From the NCBI GenBank assembly GCA_016716065.1, contig JADJXA010000001.1, positions 372,001 to 436,000 of the forward strand: a stretch of DNA of 64,000 nt, read 5' to 3'. The notes under the pieces were generated by a model, which saw only the letters and a list, made by a program, of their open reading frames with translations, had not been told where the DNA came from and searched no databases. Positions 7,784-16,705 of this stretch are shown in pieces. The stretch is from Candidatus Leptovillus gracilis (GTDB lineage Bacteria; Chloroflexota; Anaerolineae; Promineifilales; Promineifilaceae). Position numbers and translations under genes: made by a program. Each line of letters begins with the position of its first letter. The stretch's first letter is position 1.

Positions 7784-9253
7784 CTAGCGCAAAGTCAACG
7801 TCACCTGGTAGGTATTCTGCGCCAGATTATATTCTTCCAATTGCAGCGCATACCACCCCGGTTGACTCAAAATAAAATCGTTAATGATTTCCGACTGGTA
7901 GGTTAGCAATTTATTGTCCGGGCTGATAAGCAGCAGCAGCAAATCGCTGCCGGTCAGTGAGGTGGTTTGCACGCTAACCATTTGCTCGGCGGCAGCGTTG
8001 AAGAACCAGACATGGGTCATGGCGTCATCAATTGTACCGGTCTGCGCGACTCCAGATTGTAGAATACCCATCGGCCGAAAATCGCCCGATTCGTCCCAGA
8101 GCGCCAGGTAATAGCGCCCGGCTTCGCCGCCAGCCGCATACACCTGAATCACGTACTCACCATCGGCGGTGGGATTGAGGGGCAGCGATTCTACCTGGCC
8201 GGCTGGAGCCTGATTTTGCTCTGTTACTTGCGCGCCGGTGGGCGAAAACAGCCGAAGACCAGGATTTAAATTCGGCTCGGCGATGACGCTGACGGTAATC
8301 GGCTCACCGGCTTCCAGAAAAATAGTCCAATTGTGGCTTTCGTTAGCGGCCAGGTCGTCCGTGAAGGCATCGTAATAACTGATTTCGCCACGGTCGGTGA
8401 CGGTGGGGAGGGCGGGGATGGTCGCCGTGCTGCCCGGCGGCACGGCCGTTGTGCCGGGCACGGCCGTTGTGCCGGGCAAGGGCGTCAGGAGGGGGGTGGG
8501 CGTAAGCACCGCGCCCGGAGGAGGGCCGGTCTCCTGCCCATTGGTCAGGGTTGGCGTAAACGTAATGCCAACCTCTTCTTCTTTTTCCGGCATCAGCGTG
8601 GGCGTGACGTTGGGGGAAACGGCCGTTGGCACAAACACTGTCGGGAATTCCGGTACGGCCGTTGGTGGTTCTTCCACCGATTCTGGCGGTTCAAACCCAT
8701 CTTCGGTGGGCGCGGCCGCCGGCGTCGCTTCGCTCTGGGGCGCATCCAACCCGGATGGCGTCAGCGTGACGCGGGCGAGTTGGCTAGGGCTGATCAGCTT
8801 TGTTACATCCAGATACCAGAACTCTTTAAGCACGGCCTGCTTGCCGCAGCCGATCGGCCCCTGCCAATGCTGCACCCTGCCCAACACTGTCATCGTCAGG
8901 CCAGGCGGAAACAATTCGTACAGTGGGCCATCAAAACCACCGGCCTGAAGCAGCGCGTCGCCATCTTGCACCGTCCAGGTCGTTGGTCCGGGATGCGGAT
9001 CAGACCCACACACCAGGCGCGGCAAACGGCCAAACTGCCCCGTCACCTGCACCAACGCGCCTTCAAAAAACTCCGGGTTTTCCAGCAAGTCGGGCAAACT
9101 AATCGGAATGCCCTGCGCGCCTATCGGCACGACCGGCAGCGCGCCCAGCGCCGGCACAGTGGGAAAAGGCGTCGGGGTTGGTTTTTCGCTGCTCTGGCAG
9201 CCAACGAGCCAGACCACCAGAAGCAGCAGGAGCAGCAGCAGATGTTTTTTCAT
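7784..9253 (-). CDS. Lipoprotein with PPC-type beta-sandwich domains
   Basis: 489 residues. N-terminal lipoprotein signal (poly-Leu core and lipobox LVGC at residues 16-19), so it is lipid-anchored outside the cytoplasmic membrane. About residues 40-155 form a first domain with no recognised family, 170-280 are a Thr/Pro/Glu-rich linker with repeats of the PGTTAVPGTTAVP kind, and 285-489 hold two pre-peptidase C-terminal-like beta-sandwich units (ANESHNWTIFLEAGEPITV; AMTHVWFFNAAAEQMVSVQ). The linker encodes two ACGGCCGT palindromes 18 bases apart. Binding or scaffold role outside the cell is likely; no catalytic motif is seen. Confidence 0.75.
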   Translation of the reverse strand: MKKHLLLLLLLLVVWLVGCQSSEKPTPTPFPTVPALGALPVVPIGAQGIPISLPDLLENPEFFEGALVQVTGQFGRLPRLVCGSDPHPGPTTWTVQDGDALLQAGGFDGPLYELFPPGLTMTVLGRVQHWQGPIGCGKQAVLKEFWYLDVTKLISPSQLARVTLTPSGLDAPQSEATPAAAPTEDGFEPPESVEEPPTAVPEFPTVFVPTAVSPNVTPTLMPEKEEEVGITFTPTLTNGQETGPPPGAVLTPTPLLTPLPGTTAVPGTTAVPPGSTATIPALPTVTDRGEISYYDAFTDDLAANESHNWTIFLEAGEPITVSVIAEPNLNPGLRLFSPTGAQVTEQNQAPAGQVESLPLNPTADGEYVIQVYAAGGEAGRYYLALWDESGDFRPMGILQSGVAQTGTIDDAMTHVWFFNAAAEQMVSVQTTSLTGSDLLLLLISPDNKLLTYQSEIINDFILSQPGWYALQLEEYNLAQNTYQVTLTLR

Positions 9254-9357
9254 AAAGTTAAAGGTTTTGTCTGCCCGGCAAACAGGTTATGATCGCGCCG
9301 AAGCAGACCTTTTATGGCCTAATGATACCAGAAGCACGCATGAGAGAGGAATGAAAC

Positions 9358-10347
9358 ATGGATTATGACGACGAAGTTTACGGTTCCATGAGAATTGAGG
9401 AGCCAGTTCTGCTGGATTTGCTGGCTTCGGCCACGCTAACCCGGCTGAAAGGGGTACTGCAACATGGGGTTAGCGGCCTCATTGGCGTGACTAAGCCGGT
9501 GACGCGCTTCGAGCATTCGGTAGGGGCCATGCTGCTGGTGCGCCGCCTGGGGGGATCGCTGGAAGAGCAAATCGCCGCTCTGCTGCACGACGCCAGTCAT
9601 ACCGCCTTTAGCCATGTCATAGATTATGTCTTCGACGGCCACGACAGCCAAAGCTACCACGATGAACGGAAAGAAGAATTCCTGGCGCAAACCGACACGC
9701 CGGACATTCTGGCCTGGCATGGTTATGATTGGCGCGATTTTTTGCACGAGGAGAACTTTCCGCTGTTAGAACAGCCCTCGCCGCGGCTGTGCGCCGACCG
9801 GCTGGATTATTTTTTGCGCGATGCGCGGGGGTTAGGGCTGGCAACGGCCGTCCACATCCAAACCGCGCTCGACCACCTGGCCAGGGTAGGCGGCCGTATT
9901 GCCGCCACCAGCCTGACCGCCGCCCAATGGCTCGGCTACACCTTCATTGCCGCCGACGACGCCAGTTGGGCCAACTTCCGCGAAGTGGGGTTGTATGAGC
10001 TGACCGCCCAGGCCATTCGGCGCGGGTTGCACATCGGCGCTATCAGCGAAGCCGACATCTGGGGGACTGATGTCCCGTTTTGGGCCAAACTCCACGCCCA
10101 CCCGGACGCCGGGCTGCAAGCTACGCTGCGCCTGGTTCACCCAGACACCAGCTTTGCCTGGGATGAAGCGAATCCCACCTTTTGCGTCAGCACCAAGCTG
10201 CGGGCGAGTGACCCGGATGTGTGGTTGGATAACGGCCGTCTCGTCCCCCTGTCTGTGCTGGACCCCGATTTTGCCCGCCACCGGGCGACCTATCTGCACA
10301 GCAAACAAGGCAAATGGCCGATGCGCGTTATCCCGCCGGCCACATAG
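9358..10347 (+). CDS. HD-domain phosphohydrolase
   Basis: 329 residues; GAGAGGA lies just upstream of the ATG. Metal-binding HD motifs are visible in order: R..H in VTRFEHSVGA (about 50-60), LLHDASHTAFSH (about 77-88) and the later Asp in CADRLDYFLRD (about 142-152). This is the arrangement of dGTPase/SamHD-like and related nucleotide phosphohydrolases. Shorter than E. coli dGTPase and lacks its extra domains, so the substrate could be a nucleotide or another phosphate ester. Monocistronic; downstream is the Lrp regulator after 108 bases. Confidence 0.85.
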   Translation: MDYDDEVYGSMRIEEPVLLDLLASATLTRLKGVLQHGVSGLIGVTKPVTRFEHSVGAMLLVRRLGGSLEEQIAALLHDASHTAFSHVIDYVFDGHDSQSYHDERKEEFLAQTDTPDILAWHGYDWRDFLHEENFPLLEQPSPRLCADRLDYFLRDARGLGLATAVHIQTALDHLARVGGRIAATSLTAAQWLGYTFIAADDASWANFREVGLYELTAQAIRRGLHIGAISEADIWGTDVPFWAKLHAHPDAGLQATLRLVHPDTSFAWDEANPTFCVSTKLRASDPDVWLDNGRLVPLSVLDPDFARHRATYLHSKQGKWPMRVIPPAT

Positions 10348-10455
10348 GCGCCGGCCCAAACGATTGTGATTATAAACTGTTTCAGTTAGCATATTGCCTT
10401 TTCTTCGCCAATTCATTACAATAAGTTCATTATCCCAACCAGACAAGGCAAAACC

Positions 10456-10932
10456 ATGAGCGGGACGTTGAACGGCACGTTAGACGAAATTGACCGGGCG
10501 CTGCTGACCTATTTGCAGGAAGATGCGCGTATCAGCAATGCGGAATTGGCGCGGCGCGTGGACCTTTCGCCCCCTGGCCTGCAAAAGCGCATTCGCAAAT
10601 TGGAAGAAGCAGGCGTCATTGACAGGTACGTGACCCTGGTGAACCACGAAGCGGTGGGCTACGATATGATGTGCATTGTGCAGGTGACGTTGGCGCGCCA
10701 CGACCCCACAGCCGTCGCTGCCTTTCGCCGCGCCATCCAGAACATGCCCGAAGTATTAGAAGGCTACCACCTCACCGGCGAATCCGATTACCTGCTCAAA
10801 GTCATTGTGCGCAACCGCAAACACCTGGAGCAGTTTATCCTGGAAACCCTGACCCCCATTCCCGGCATGGACAAAATCCACACCAGCCTCGTCCTCAGCG
10901 AGATCAAAACGACAACGGCCGTGCCCCTGTAG
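10456..10932 (+). CDS. Lrp/AsnC family transcriptional regulator
   Basis: 158 residues. N-terminal HTH (about 8-60, LDEIDRALLTYLQEDARISN and LARRVDLSPPGLQKRIRKLE) and C-terminal RAM ligand domain (about 70-150, with GESDYLLKVIVRN). Lrp-type proteins are octameric and respond to amino acids. It sits directly before an aminotransferase, hppD and hmgA, so regulation of tyrosine or aromatic amino-acid breakdown is the natural inference. An internal spacer repeat (10936-10989) separates it from the aminotransferase. Confidence 0.93.
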   Translation: MSGTLNGTLDEIDRALLTYLQEDARISNAELARRVDLSPPGLQKRIRKLEEAGVIDRYVTLVNHEAVGYDMMCIVQVTLARHDPTAVAAFRRAIQNMPEVLEGYHLTGESDYLLKVIVRNRKHLEQFILETLTPIPGMDKIHTSLVLSEIKTTTAVPL

Positions 10933-10935
10933 AAG

Positions 10936-10989
10936 TATGAATTGTGAATTGTGAAGTAAGCGACAATTCGCAATTGACAATTGACAATT
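10936..10989. repeat. Short-word hairpin repeat
   Basis: GAATTGTGAATTGTGAAG then, after about ten bases, ATTCGCAATTGACAATTGAC: the two halves are near reverse complements. It ends at the aminotransferase start codon and may fold in the mRNA leader. Confidence 0.65.
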
Positions 10990-12192
10990 ATGATTCTTCC
11001 CGCTCCCACCCACTCCCTCGTCCTGGCCGATTGGACCCACACCATGAGCCGCTCCGTGCTGCGGCAGATGATTGCCGTCACCTCGCGGCCGGGCATTTTG
11101 TCTTTTGCCGGCGGGCTGCCCGATCCGGCGCTGTTCCCAACGGCCGATTACGCCGCGGCGCTGCAAAGCGTGTTGGCCGCCGACCCCAAGGCGCTGCAAT
11201 ACGGCCCACCGCTCGCCTCCCTGAAAGCCCACATCGTTGGCCTGATGGCCGAACGCGGCGTAACCTGCACACCAGAGCAGGTCTTTCTGACCACCGGCGC
11301 GCAGCAAGGGCTGGACATCCTCACCCGACTGTTTCTGAACCCTGGCGGCGAGGTGCTGCTGGAACAGATAGTCTATCCCGGCATTCAGCAGACCATCGCC
11401 CCCTACCGTCCGCACATTTTGCCCATCGCCACCAACCTGGAAACGGGCCTGGACGTGGACGCAGTGGCGGGTTATCTGGCGGAGGGCGCGCGCCCGGCCT
11501 TTTTGTATGTCATCCCCGACGCCCACAACCCTCTGGGCGTCAGCGTCAGCCCGCAAAAGCGGCAGCGGTTGGTGGAATTGGCCCGCGCCTACGGCCTGCC
11601 CATCGTTGAAGATGATCCGTATGGCTTCTTGCATTACGATGCCCACAGCGAACCGCCGCTGCGCGCTTTAGATGACGAATGGGTCTTTTACCTCGGCTCG
11701 TTTTCCAAGATTTTGGCCCCGGCCTTGCGCCTGGGTTGGATGATTGCCCCGGAAGCGTTGATAGCCAAGCTGACCGTCATCAAAGAGGCGGGCGATTTGG
11801 AATCGTCGGCGCTGACACAGCGGGCGGTGGCCGCCTATCTGGACGCCGGGCTGCTGCCGGCCCACCTGGAGATGCTGCGGGGTGAATACGGCCGTCGCCG
11901 CGACGCCATGCTGCAAGCCCTCTACCGCCATTTCCCGGCCGAAGCTCAGTGGACGGTCCCATCGGGCGGGATGTTTGTTTGGGTGGAACTGGCGGCCGGG
12001 ATGGATACGACGGCGCTGCTGGAAACGGCCGTCACCCAATCGCAGGTCGCCTTCATCCCCGGCGCAGCCTTCACCATACCCGGCCACACTGCGCCCAACT
12101 GTCTGCGCCTCAACTTCTCCAACTGCACCCCAGACCTCATCGAAGAAGGCATCGCCCGCCTGGCGAACATCATTCAGCAAGCAAGCGAGTAG
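10990..12192 (+). CDS. PLP-dependent class I aminotransferase (likely aromatic/2-aminoadipate type)
   Basis: 400 residues from ATG 10990; a TTG three codons earlier lies in the repeat. PLP lysine K240 in SFSKILAPALRLGW; substrate and cofactor loop in DAHNPLG (178-184) and EDDPYG (207-212). It resembles the LysN/AruH/2-aminoadipate group of fold-type I enzymes, which accept many amino acids including aromatic ones. Position upstream of hppD and hmgA makes conversion of tyrosine to 4-hydroxyphenylpyruvate the likely job. Specificity cannot be read from the sequence. Confidence 0.9.
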   Translation: MILPAPTHSLVLADWTHTMSRSVLRQMIAVTSRPGILSFAGGLPDPALFPTADYAAALQSVLAADPKALQYGPPLASLKAHIVGLMAERGVTCTPEQVFLTTGAQQGLDILTRLFLNPGGEVLLEQIVYPGIQQTIAPYRPHILPIATNLETGLDVDAVAGYLAEGARPAFLYVIPDAHNPLGVSVSPQKRQRLVELARAYGLPIVEDDPYGFLHYDAHSEPPLRALDDEWVFYLGSFSKILAPALRLGWMIAPEALIAKLTVIKEAGDLESSALTQRAVAAYLDAGLLPAHLEMLRGEYGRRRDAMLQALYRHFPAEAQWTVPSGGMFVWVELAAGMDTTALLETAVTQSQVAFIPGAAFTIPGHTAPNCLRLNFSNCTPDLIEEGIARLANIIQQASE

Positions 12193-12324
12193 CGAACAGC
12201 GGGTGGTGATTTTTGCGCACTGCCCGAAATTCGCCGCCTTTATTCCCCGTTTACAAGCGATGGCGCACGTTCTAACTCTGCGTCTCTGCGCCTCTGCGTC
12301 AAATTTATTTCAGGAGAATGAGTT

Positions 12325-13446
12325 ATGTCAGAAGATTTCATGCCGATTAAAGGAATGGACCATGTGGAGTTTTACGTGGGCAATGCCCGGCAGGCGGCGC
12401 ATTTTTACCGCACCGGCTTTGGCTTTGTCCACACCGCCTACAGCGGCCTGGAAACGGGCAACCGCGAAACGGCCTCTTACGTGATGGAGCAGGGGGCCAT
12501 CCGCCTGGTACTCACCGCCGCGCTGGGTCCAGACCACGCCATCGCCCGCCACGCCCATCTGCACGGCGACGGGGTGGGAATCATCGCCATGAGCGTGCCC
12601 GACGCCGCCGCCGCCTACCGCGAGACGACAAAACGGGGGGCGACGGGGGCAATCCCGCCAACGGCCGTTGAAGATGAGTTTGGCGTCTATCGCTACAGCG
12701 CCATCCGCGCCTACGGTGAGACGCTCATCAAATTTGTGGATCGCAGCGACTATCATGGCCCATTTGCACCAGGCTACGCGGCGCGCAGTGGTCTGGCCTT
12801 AGCAGAAAATGGCAAGGGCAAGTTTAGCCACAAGGGGATCGGTCTGGCGCATATTGACCACATTGTGGGCAACGTGGAATTGGGGGCAATGAACCGCTGG
12901 GTGGCCTTTTTTGCCAACACCATGGGCTTCTCGCAGCTTGTTCACTTCGATGACGCGGATATTTCCACCGAATATTCAGCGCTGATGTCTAAAGTGATGC
13001 AAGACGGCACGGGCAAAGTGAAATTTCCCATCAATGAACCGGCCGAGGGCAAGAAGAAGTCGCAGATTCAGGAGTATCTGGATTATTACTATGGGCCGGG
13101 CGTGCAGCATTTGGCGTTGTCTACCGGGGATATTCTAACGGCCGTGTCCCAACTGCGTGACAATGGCATCGAATTCCTGCGCGTGCCCGGCGTCTATTAC
13201 GAAGAGCTGGAAAGCCGCGTCGGTCGCATCAACGAACCGATTGACAAACTGGCCGAATTGGGTGTATTGGTGGACCGGGATGAGGAAGGCTACCTGCTGC
13301 AAATCTTCACCAAACCGGTCGAGGACCGCCCCACCATCTTTTACGAGATCATCGAACGGCACGGCAGCCGCGGCTTCGGCAAAGGCAACTTCAAAGCCCT
13401 CTTCGAGTCCATCGAACGCGAACAAGCCCTGCGCGGCAATTTATAG
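12325..13446 (+). CDS. hppD: 4-hydroxyphenylpyruvate dioxygenase
   Basis: 373 residues, family length; CAGGAG is upstream of the ATG. Two vicinal-oxygen-chelate halves; Fe(II) ligands are H179 (HIDHIVGN), H262 (VQHLALST) and E341 (IFYEIIERHG). The C-terminal GSRGFGKGNFKALFESIE is the family hallmark. It turns 4-hydroxyphenylpyruvate into homogentisate in the cytoplasm. Next gene in the direction is hmgA, which takes the product. The 130-base leader carries CTCTGCGTCTCTGCGCCTCT, a word shared with the repeat at 58541-58600. Confidence 0.97.
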   Translation: MSEDFMPIKGMDHVEFYVGNARQAAHFYRTGFGFVHTAYSGLETGNRETASYVMEQGAIRLVLTAALGPDHAIARHAHLHGDGVGIIAMSVPDAAAAYRETTKRGATGAIPPTAVEDEFGVYRYSAIRAYGETLIKFVDRSDYHGPFAPGYAARSGLALAENGKGKFSHKGIGLAHIDHIVGNVELGAMNRWVAFFANTMGFSQLVHFDDADISTEYSALMSKVMQDGTGKVKFPINEPAEGKKKSQIQEYLDYYYGPGVQHLALSTGDILTAVSQLRDNGIEFLRVPGVYYEELESRVGRINEPIDKLAELGVLVDRDEEGYLLQIFTKPVEDRPTIFYEIIERHGSRGFGKGNFKALFESIEREQALRGNL

Positions 13447-13454
13447 AAGAATGG

Positions 13455-13807
13455 GACGCGGATGAACGCAGATGCAGCGGATGGGCGCGGATTTTTTAAT
13501 GAAGGGAGCTGCTCGTTAACAGATCGTTGAGGAAGTAAAATTGGACGCAAATTTTCATTGATGCGCAGCGAATATTGATTTATGACAACTTATCAGCGAA
13601 AATCCACCGCATCCGCGTTTGTCTGCGCCCAATGAAAGCCACACAGGGCAACTCCTAAACTACCTCAAAGCTACACAAATTGAAGTGGGATTGTTGTTAA
13701 ACTTTGGCCCAGATCCTCAGTTCAAGCGCAAAGCCTTTTCCAACGAACACAAAACCTACGTCGCAAAAAATCCGCGATAATCCGCTGTACCCGCGTTCAT
13801 CCGCGTC
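13455..13807. repeat. 43-bp imperfect inverted repeats flanking a gene remnant
   Basis: Left arm 13455-13497 (GACGCGGATGAACGC... ending GGATTTTTT) and right arm 13765-13807 (its reverse complement with a few mismatches). A third partial copy lies at about 13595-13632 (AAAATCCACCGCATCCGCGT). The arms bracket the GxxExxY-like remnant, so this is a decayed cassette inserted between hppD and hmgA. Confidence 0.75.
13640..13780 (+). pseudogene. Remnant of a GxxExxY-family gene (C-terminal part)
   Basis: About 46 codons open from 13640 encode GQLLNYLKATQIEVGLLLNF followed by GPDPQFKRKAF, then a stop at 13778. From memory this matches the C-terminus of GxxExxY (PD-(D/E)XK-like) proteins. The N-terminal two-thirds, including the GxxExxY signature, is missing; the region before it is repeat sequence. 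So it is a fragment. The recognition rests on a short stretch. Confidence 0.6.
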
Positions 13808-13828
13808 TAATTCTGGAGGAAAACGAAC

Positions 13829-14998
13829 ATGACTTTTTATTACCGAATGGGGGAGATCCCGCATAAGCGGCATACGCAGTTTCGGCAGGCGGACGGCCGT
13901 CTATACCATGAAGAAGTGATGGGCATTCATGGTTTTGCCGGGATACAGTCTATTTTGTACCACCTGCACCCGCCAACGGCCGTAGCCCGCATCCCAGAAG
14001 CCCTTCCCGCCCACATCACCTATGAAGAGGGTGGCCCGCTGCGGCCACGCCATCTGCGCGCCGCGCCGGTGGCCGAAGGGGGGAATGCGGTAGACGGCCG
14101 TATCCCCCTGATGGGCAACAGCGACGTGGTTCTGTACGTCGGCCGACCGACCGAAGCCATGCCCTATTGGTACAAATTCGCCCATGGCGACGACGTGATT
14201 TTTGTCCACGATGGGACCGGGCTGCTGGAAAGCCAGTTCGGCGGGCTGCGCTACCGACCCGGCGATTATCTGGTCATCCCTACCGGCGTCCTGTGGCGGC
14301 TAGTTCCCGACGAAGGCGTATCTCAGCGCATGTTGTTCATCGAATCCTACGGTCATGTCACCCCGCCCAAACGTTACATCAACAACTACGGCCAATTCCT
14401 GGAAAACTCGCCCTACTGCGAGCGCGACATCCGCACACCAGAGACGCTTATCACTCACGACGAACAGGGCGAATTTGAAGTGCGCGTCAAGGCGCGGGGC
14501 AGCATCAACCGTTTCATCTACAACCACCACCCGCTGGACGTGGTGGGCTGGGACGGCCACCTGTGGCCCTTCGCCTTCAATATCGAAGATTTCGAGCCGA
14601 TTACCGGCCGCGTCCACCAGCCACCGCCGGTCCACCAGACCTTCGATGGGCCGGGCTTTGTGGTTTGCTCCTTTGTGCCGCGTATGTTCGATTACCATCC
14701 GCTGGCGATTCCCGCACCCTACAACCATTCCAACGTGGATTCCGACGAGGTGTTGTATTACGTGGAAGGGGACTTTATGTCACGCAAGGGCATCGAACGC
14801 GCCTCGCTGACCATTCATCCCAACGGCATTCCGCATGGACCACACCCCGGCACGTATGAAGGCTCCATCGGCAAGGAGCGCACGGAAGAGCTGGCGGTGA
14901 TGGTGGACACCTTCCGACCGCTGCGGCTGACAACGGCCGTCAGCCATATGGAAGACGAAGGCTACGCTTATAGCTGGCTGCCCGGTAAGCACGGTTAA
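13829..14998 (+). CDS. hmgA: Homogentisate 1,2-dioxygenase
   Basis: 389 residues; GGAGG upstream. Cupin fold; the metal-binding region is visible as H300 and E307 in YNHSNVDSDEVLYY and H336 in HPNGIPHGPHPGTYEG. It opens the ring of homogentisate to maleylacetoacetate. This is the bacterial short type (family 380-440). It follows hppD after a spacer holding a decayed cassette; the next enzymes (maleylacetoacetate isomerase, fumarylacetoacetase) are not in the window. A role in tyrosine breakdown is strongly supported by the neighbours. Confidence 0.95.
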   Translation: MTFYYRMGEIPHKRHTQFRQADGRLYHEEVMGIHGFAGIQSILYHLHPPTAVARIPEALPAHITYEEGGPLRPRHLRAAPVAEGGNAVDGRIPLMGNSDVVLYVGRPTEAMPYWYKFAHGDDVIFVHDGTGLLESQFGGLRYRPGDYLVIPTGVLWRLVPDEGVSQRMLFIESYGHVTPPKRYINNYGQFLENSPYCERDIRTPETLITHDEQGEFEVRVKARGSINRFIYNHHPLDVVGWDGHLWPFAFNIEDFEPITGRVHQPPPVHQTFDGPGFVVCSFVPRMFDYHPLAIPAPYNHSNVDSDEVLYYVEGDFMSRKGIERASLTIHPNGIPHGPHPGTYEGSIGKERTEELAVMVDTFRPLRLTTAVSHMEDEGYAYSWLPGKHG

Positions 14999-15011
14999 AC
15001 AGCATCAGTAA

Positions 15012-15203
15012 ATCTCAATTTGAAATCCAGCCGTAGGGGCGGGACAACATTTTTGCCAATCACCAATGCCTGGCCTCCCGCCCGTCTCGCCTCTCTTTGG
15101 GTCCCATTGGGCGAGACGGCGCGGGAAAATGCCGTTCGCTGCGGCTGCTACCTGTCCGCGCCGTCCCGCCCCTACTAGCACACCAGGGCAAATTGAGAAT
15201 TAC
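15012..15203. repeat. MITE-like element, copy A
   Basis: About 192 bp with terminal inverted repeats TCTCAATTTG / CAAATTGAGA and inner inverted repeats GTAGGGGCGGGAC / GTCCCGCCCCTAC. It is about 90 percent identical (by eye) to the reverse complement of 21721-21916. It has no coding capacity and fills the hmgA-membrane protein spacer (14999-15342). Confidence 0.85.
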
Positions 15204-15342
15204 TGAGACAGCAAGGGTGGCCGGCAGCAAGCAGCGGGTGTGGACCGGCTGCCCGCCGTTTGCCACCGGGCAAATGCCACTTTCGCATTGAAGAGCGCTC
15301 TCAGGTTTGGTATGCTTATGGTAGCTGATAAGGTGGCATCTT

Positions 15343-15990
15343 ATGCGAAATATACTGAGTCTGATTGTAACAATCTTGCTTTTTGCCCTGGTGGGCGTGG
15401 TTATTATTGGTGTGGTGATTGCCTGGGCGTTGGGGTTGGGCTGGCTTCTCAGTCTGATTGTGCCGTTCAGTTGGTTCGAGGCGACCCTGTTGTCGTTGAT
15501 TGTTTCGATTGTGGTGGGGTATATAGCCATGCGCGTTCTGCTCTCTACGCCCCCCTTCCCAACCGCCAACGACTATACGCCGTCTAGCACTTTCGTGGTA
15601 GACGAAACCATCCCCCTGGAACGCTTTGCCGAAAGCGAAGAAGGGATGAGCGACGAAGCGTGGTTCCGCTTTGAGATAGCTAACCACATTTACGAAGACC
15701 TGCTGGACATGGACCACGACCTGCCGATGGGCGCGGCGCAGCAAAAAGAGTTAGCCATCCGCCTGACCGATATTGCCGTCGCTGTTTTGAAAGGGCGTAA
15801 ACCGAGTCGGCGCAATCGGCAGGTGCGCATAACGGTGGCGCAAATGCGCAAGGAATTAGAAGCAATAGGGCAGCAGCCGTATGACACAGATATCCTGGAA
15901 ACGGCCGTTGCCACCGTCAATACCCGCTTATCCTACGACGAAGACATGGCCGACGTGGTGCTAAACAACACCTGGGCCTCACTGGATTAA
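15343..15990 (+). CDS. Membrane protein of unknown function
   Basis: 215 residues: two hydrophobic segments (about 5-27 and 30-62) then a 150-residue hydrophilic, acidic domain predicted to be soluble (YEDLLDMDHDLPMGAAQQKE; LSYDEDMADVVLNN). No family recognised and no catalytic motif. The next gene, a flavin reductase, starts five bases after its stop, so they are probably co-transcribed; a functional link cannot be claimed. No clear Shine-Dalgarno sequence precedes the ATG. Confidence 0.7.
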   Translation: MRNILSLIVTILLFALVGVVIIGVVIAWALGLGWLLSLIVPFSWFEATLLSLIVSIVVGYIAMRVLLSTPPFPTANDYTPSSTFVVDETIPLERFAESEEGMSDEAWFRFEIANHIYEDLLDMDHDLPMGAAQQKELAIRLTDIAVAVLKGRKPSRRNRQVRITVAQMRKELEAIGQQPYDTDILETAVATVNTRLSYDEDMADVVLNNTWASLD

Positions 15991-15994
15991 CGCG

Positions 15995-16618
15995 ATGATT
16001 ATCATTCCAACCAATCTCAACAATCAGGAGCGGTATAAACTGGTCATCGGCTCCATTGTGCCGCGCCCCATCGCCTGGGTCAGCACAATGGACGCGGCCG
16101 GTAATTTGAACCTGGCGCCGTTTAGCTATTTTACGGCCGTAGCCACCGACCCCATGACCCTGCTCTTTTGCCCCGGCTGGTCATCTGTTCGCAATAAAAT
16201 GAAAGACACACTAGACAATATCCGCCAGGTACCGGAGTTTGTCATCAACATTCCCGACGAGACCACCAAAGAAGCGATGAACCTGACGGCCACCGAGTTT
16301 CCACACGGTGTTAACGAGTTTGAATGGGCCGGAGTGACGCCAACAGCCAGCCAGACCATCCGCGTGCCGCGGGTGGCCGAAGCGCCTATCGCCTTTGAAT
16401 GTACATTGCAGCAAATTGTGGTGATCAAAGAAGGGCCTGGCGGCGGCGCGGCCGTTTTTGGCGAAGTACAGGCCATGTATGTGCGCGACGAGGTAATGGA
16501 AAACGGCCGTATCCTGCCCGCCAAACTCCAACCCATCGGCCGTCTGGCCGGTAACACCTACGCCCACATCAACGACCTGTTCGAGATGCGCCGCATGCCG
16601 CCACCGGCAGAGGAATGA
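15995..16618 (+). CDS. Flavin reductase-like FMN-binding protein
   Basis: 207 residues forming a single flavin reductase-like split-barrel domain; the FMN-binding face is IVPRPIAWVSTMDAAGN (21-37) with NLAPFSYFTAV. Such proteins bind FMN and either reduce it with NAD(P)H to supply monooxygenases or act as small oxidoreductases. No partner monooxygenase is next to it. Starts five bases after the membrane protein stop. Confidence 0.9.
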   Translation: MIIIPTNLNNQERYKLVIGSIVPRPIAWVSTMDAAGNLNLAPFSYFTAVATDPMTLLFCPGWSSVRNKMKDTLDNIRQVPEFVINIPDETTKEAMNLTATEFPHGVNEFEWAGVTPTASQTIRVPRVAEAPIAFECTLQQIVVIKEGPGGGAAVFGEVQAMYVRDEVMENGRILPAKLQPIGRLAGNTYAHINDLFEMRRMPPPAEE

Positions 16619-16638
16619 GGAACGAGGGACGCTCCTGG

Positions 16639-16700
16639 TAGCCGTAAGCCGTAAGCCGTATTCCGTACTGATAACTGGTGACTGAATACTGAATACTGAT
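16639..16700. repeat. Short-word repeat spacer
   Basis: GCCGTAAGCCGTAAGCCGTA followed by repeats of GACTGAATACTGAATACTGA. Similar 'word' strings occur at 24014-24075, 50828-50936 and 60653-60805. Lies between two convergent stops. Confidence 0.6.
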
Positions 16701-16705
16701 TAGCG

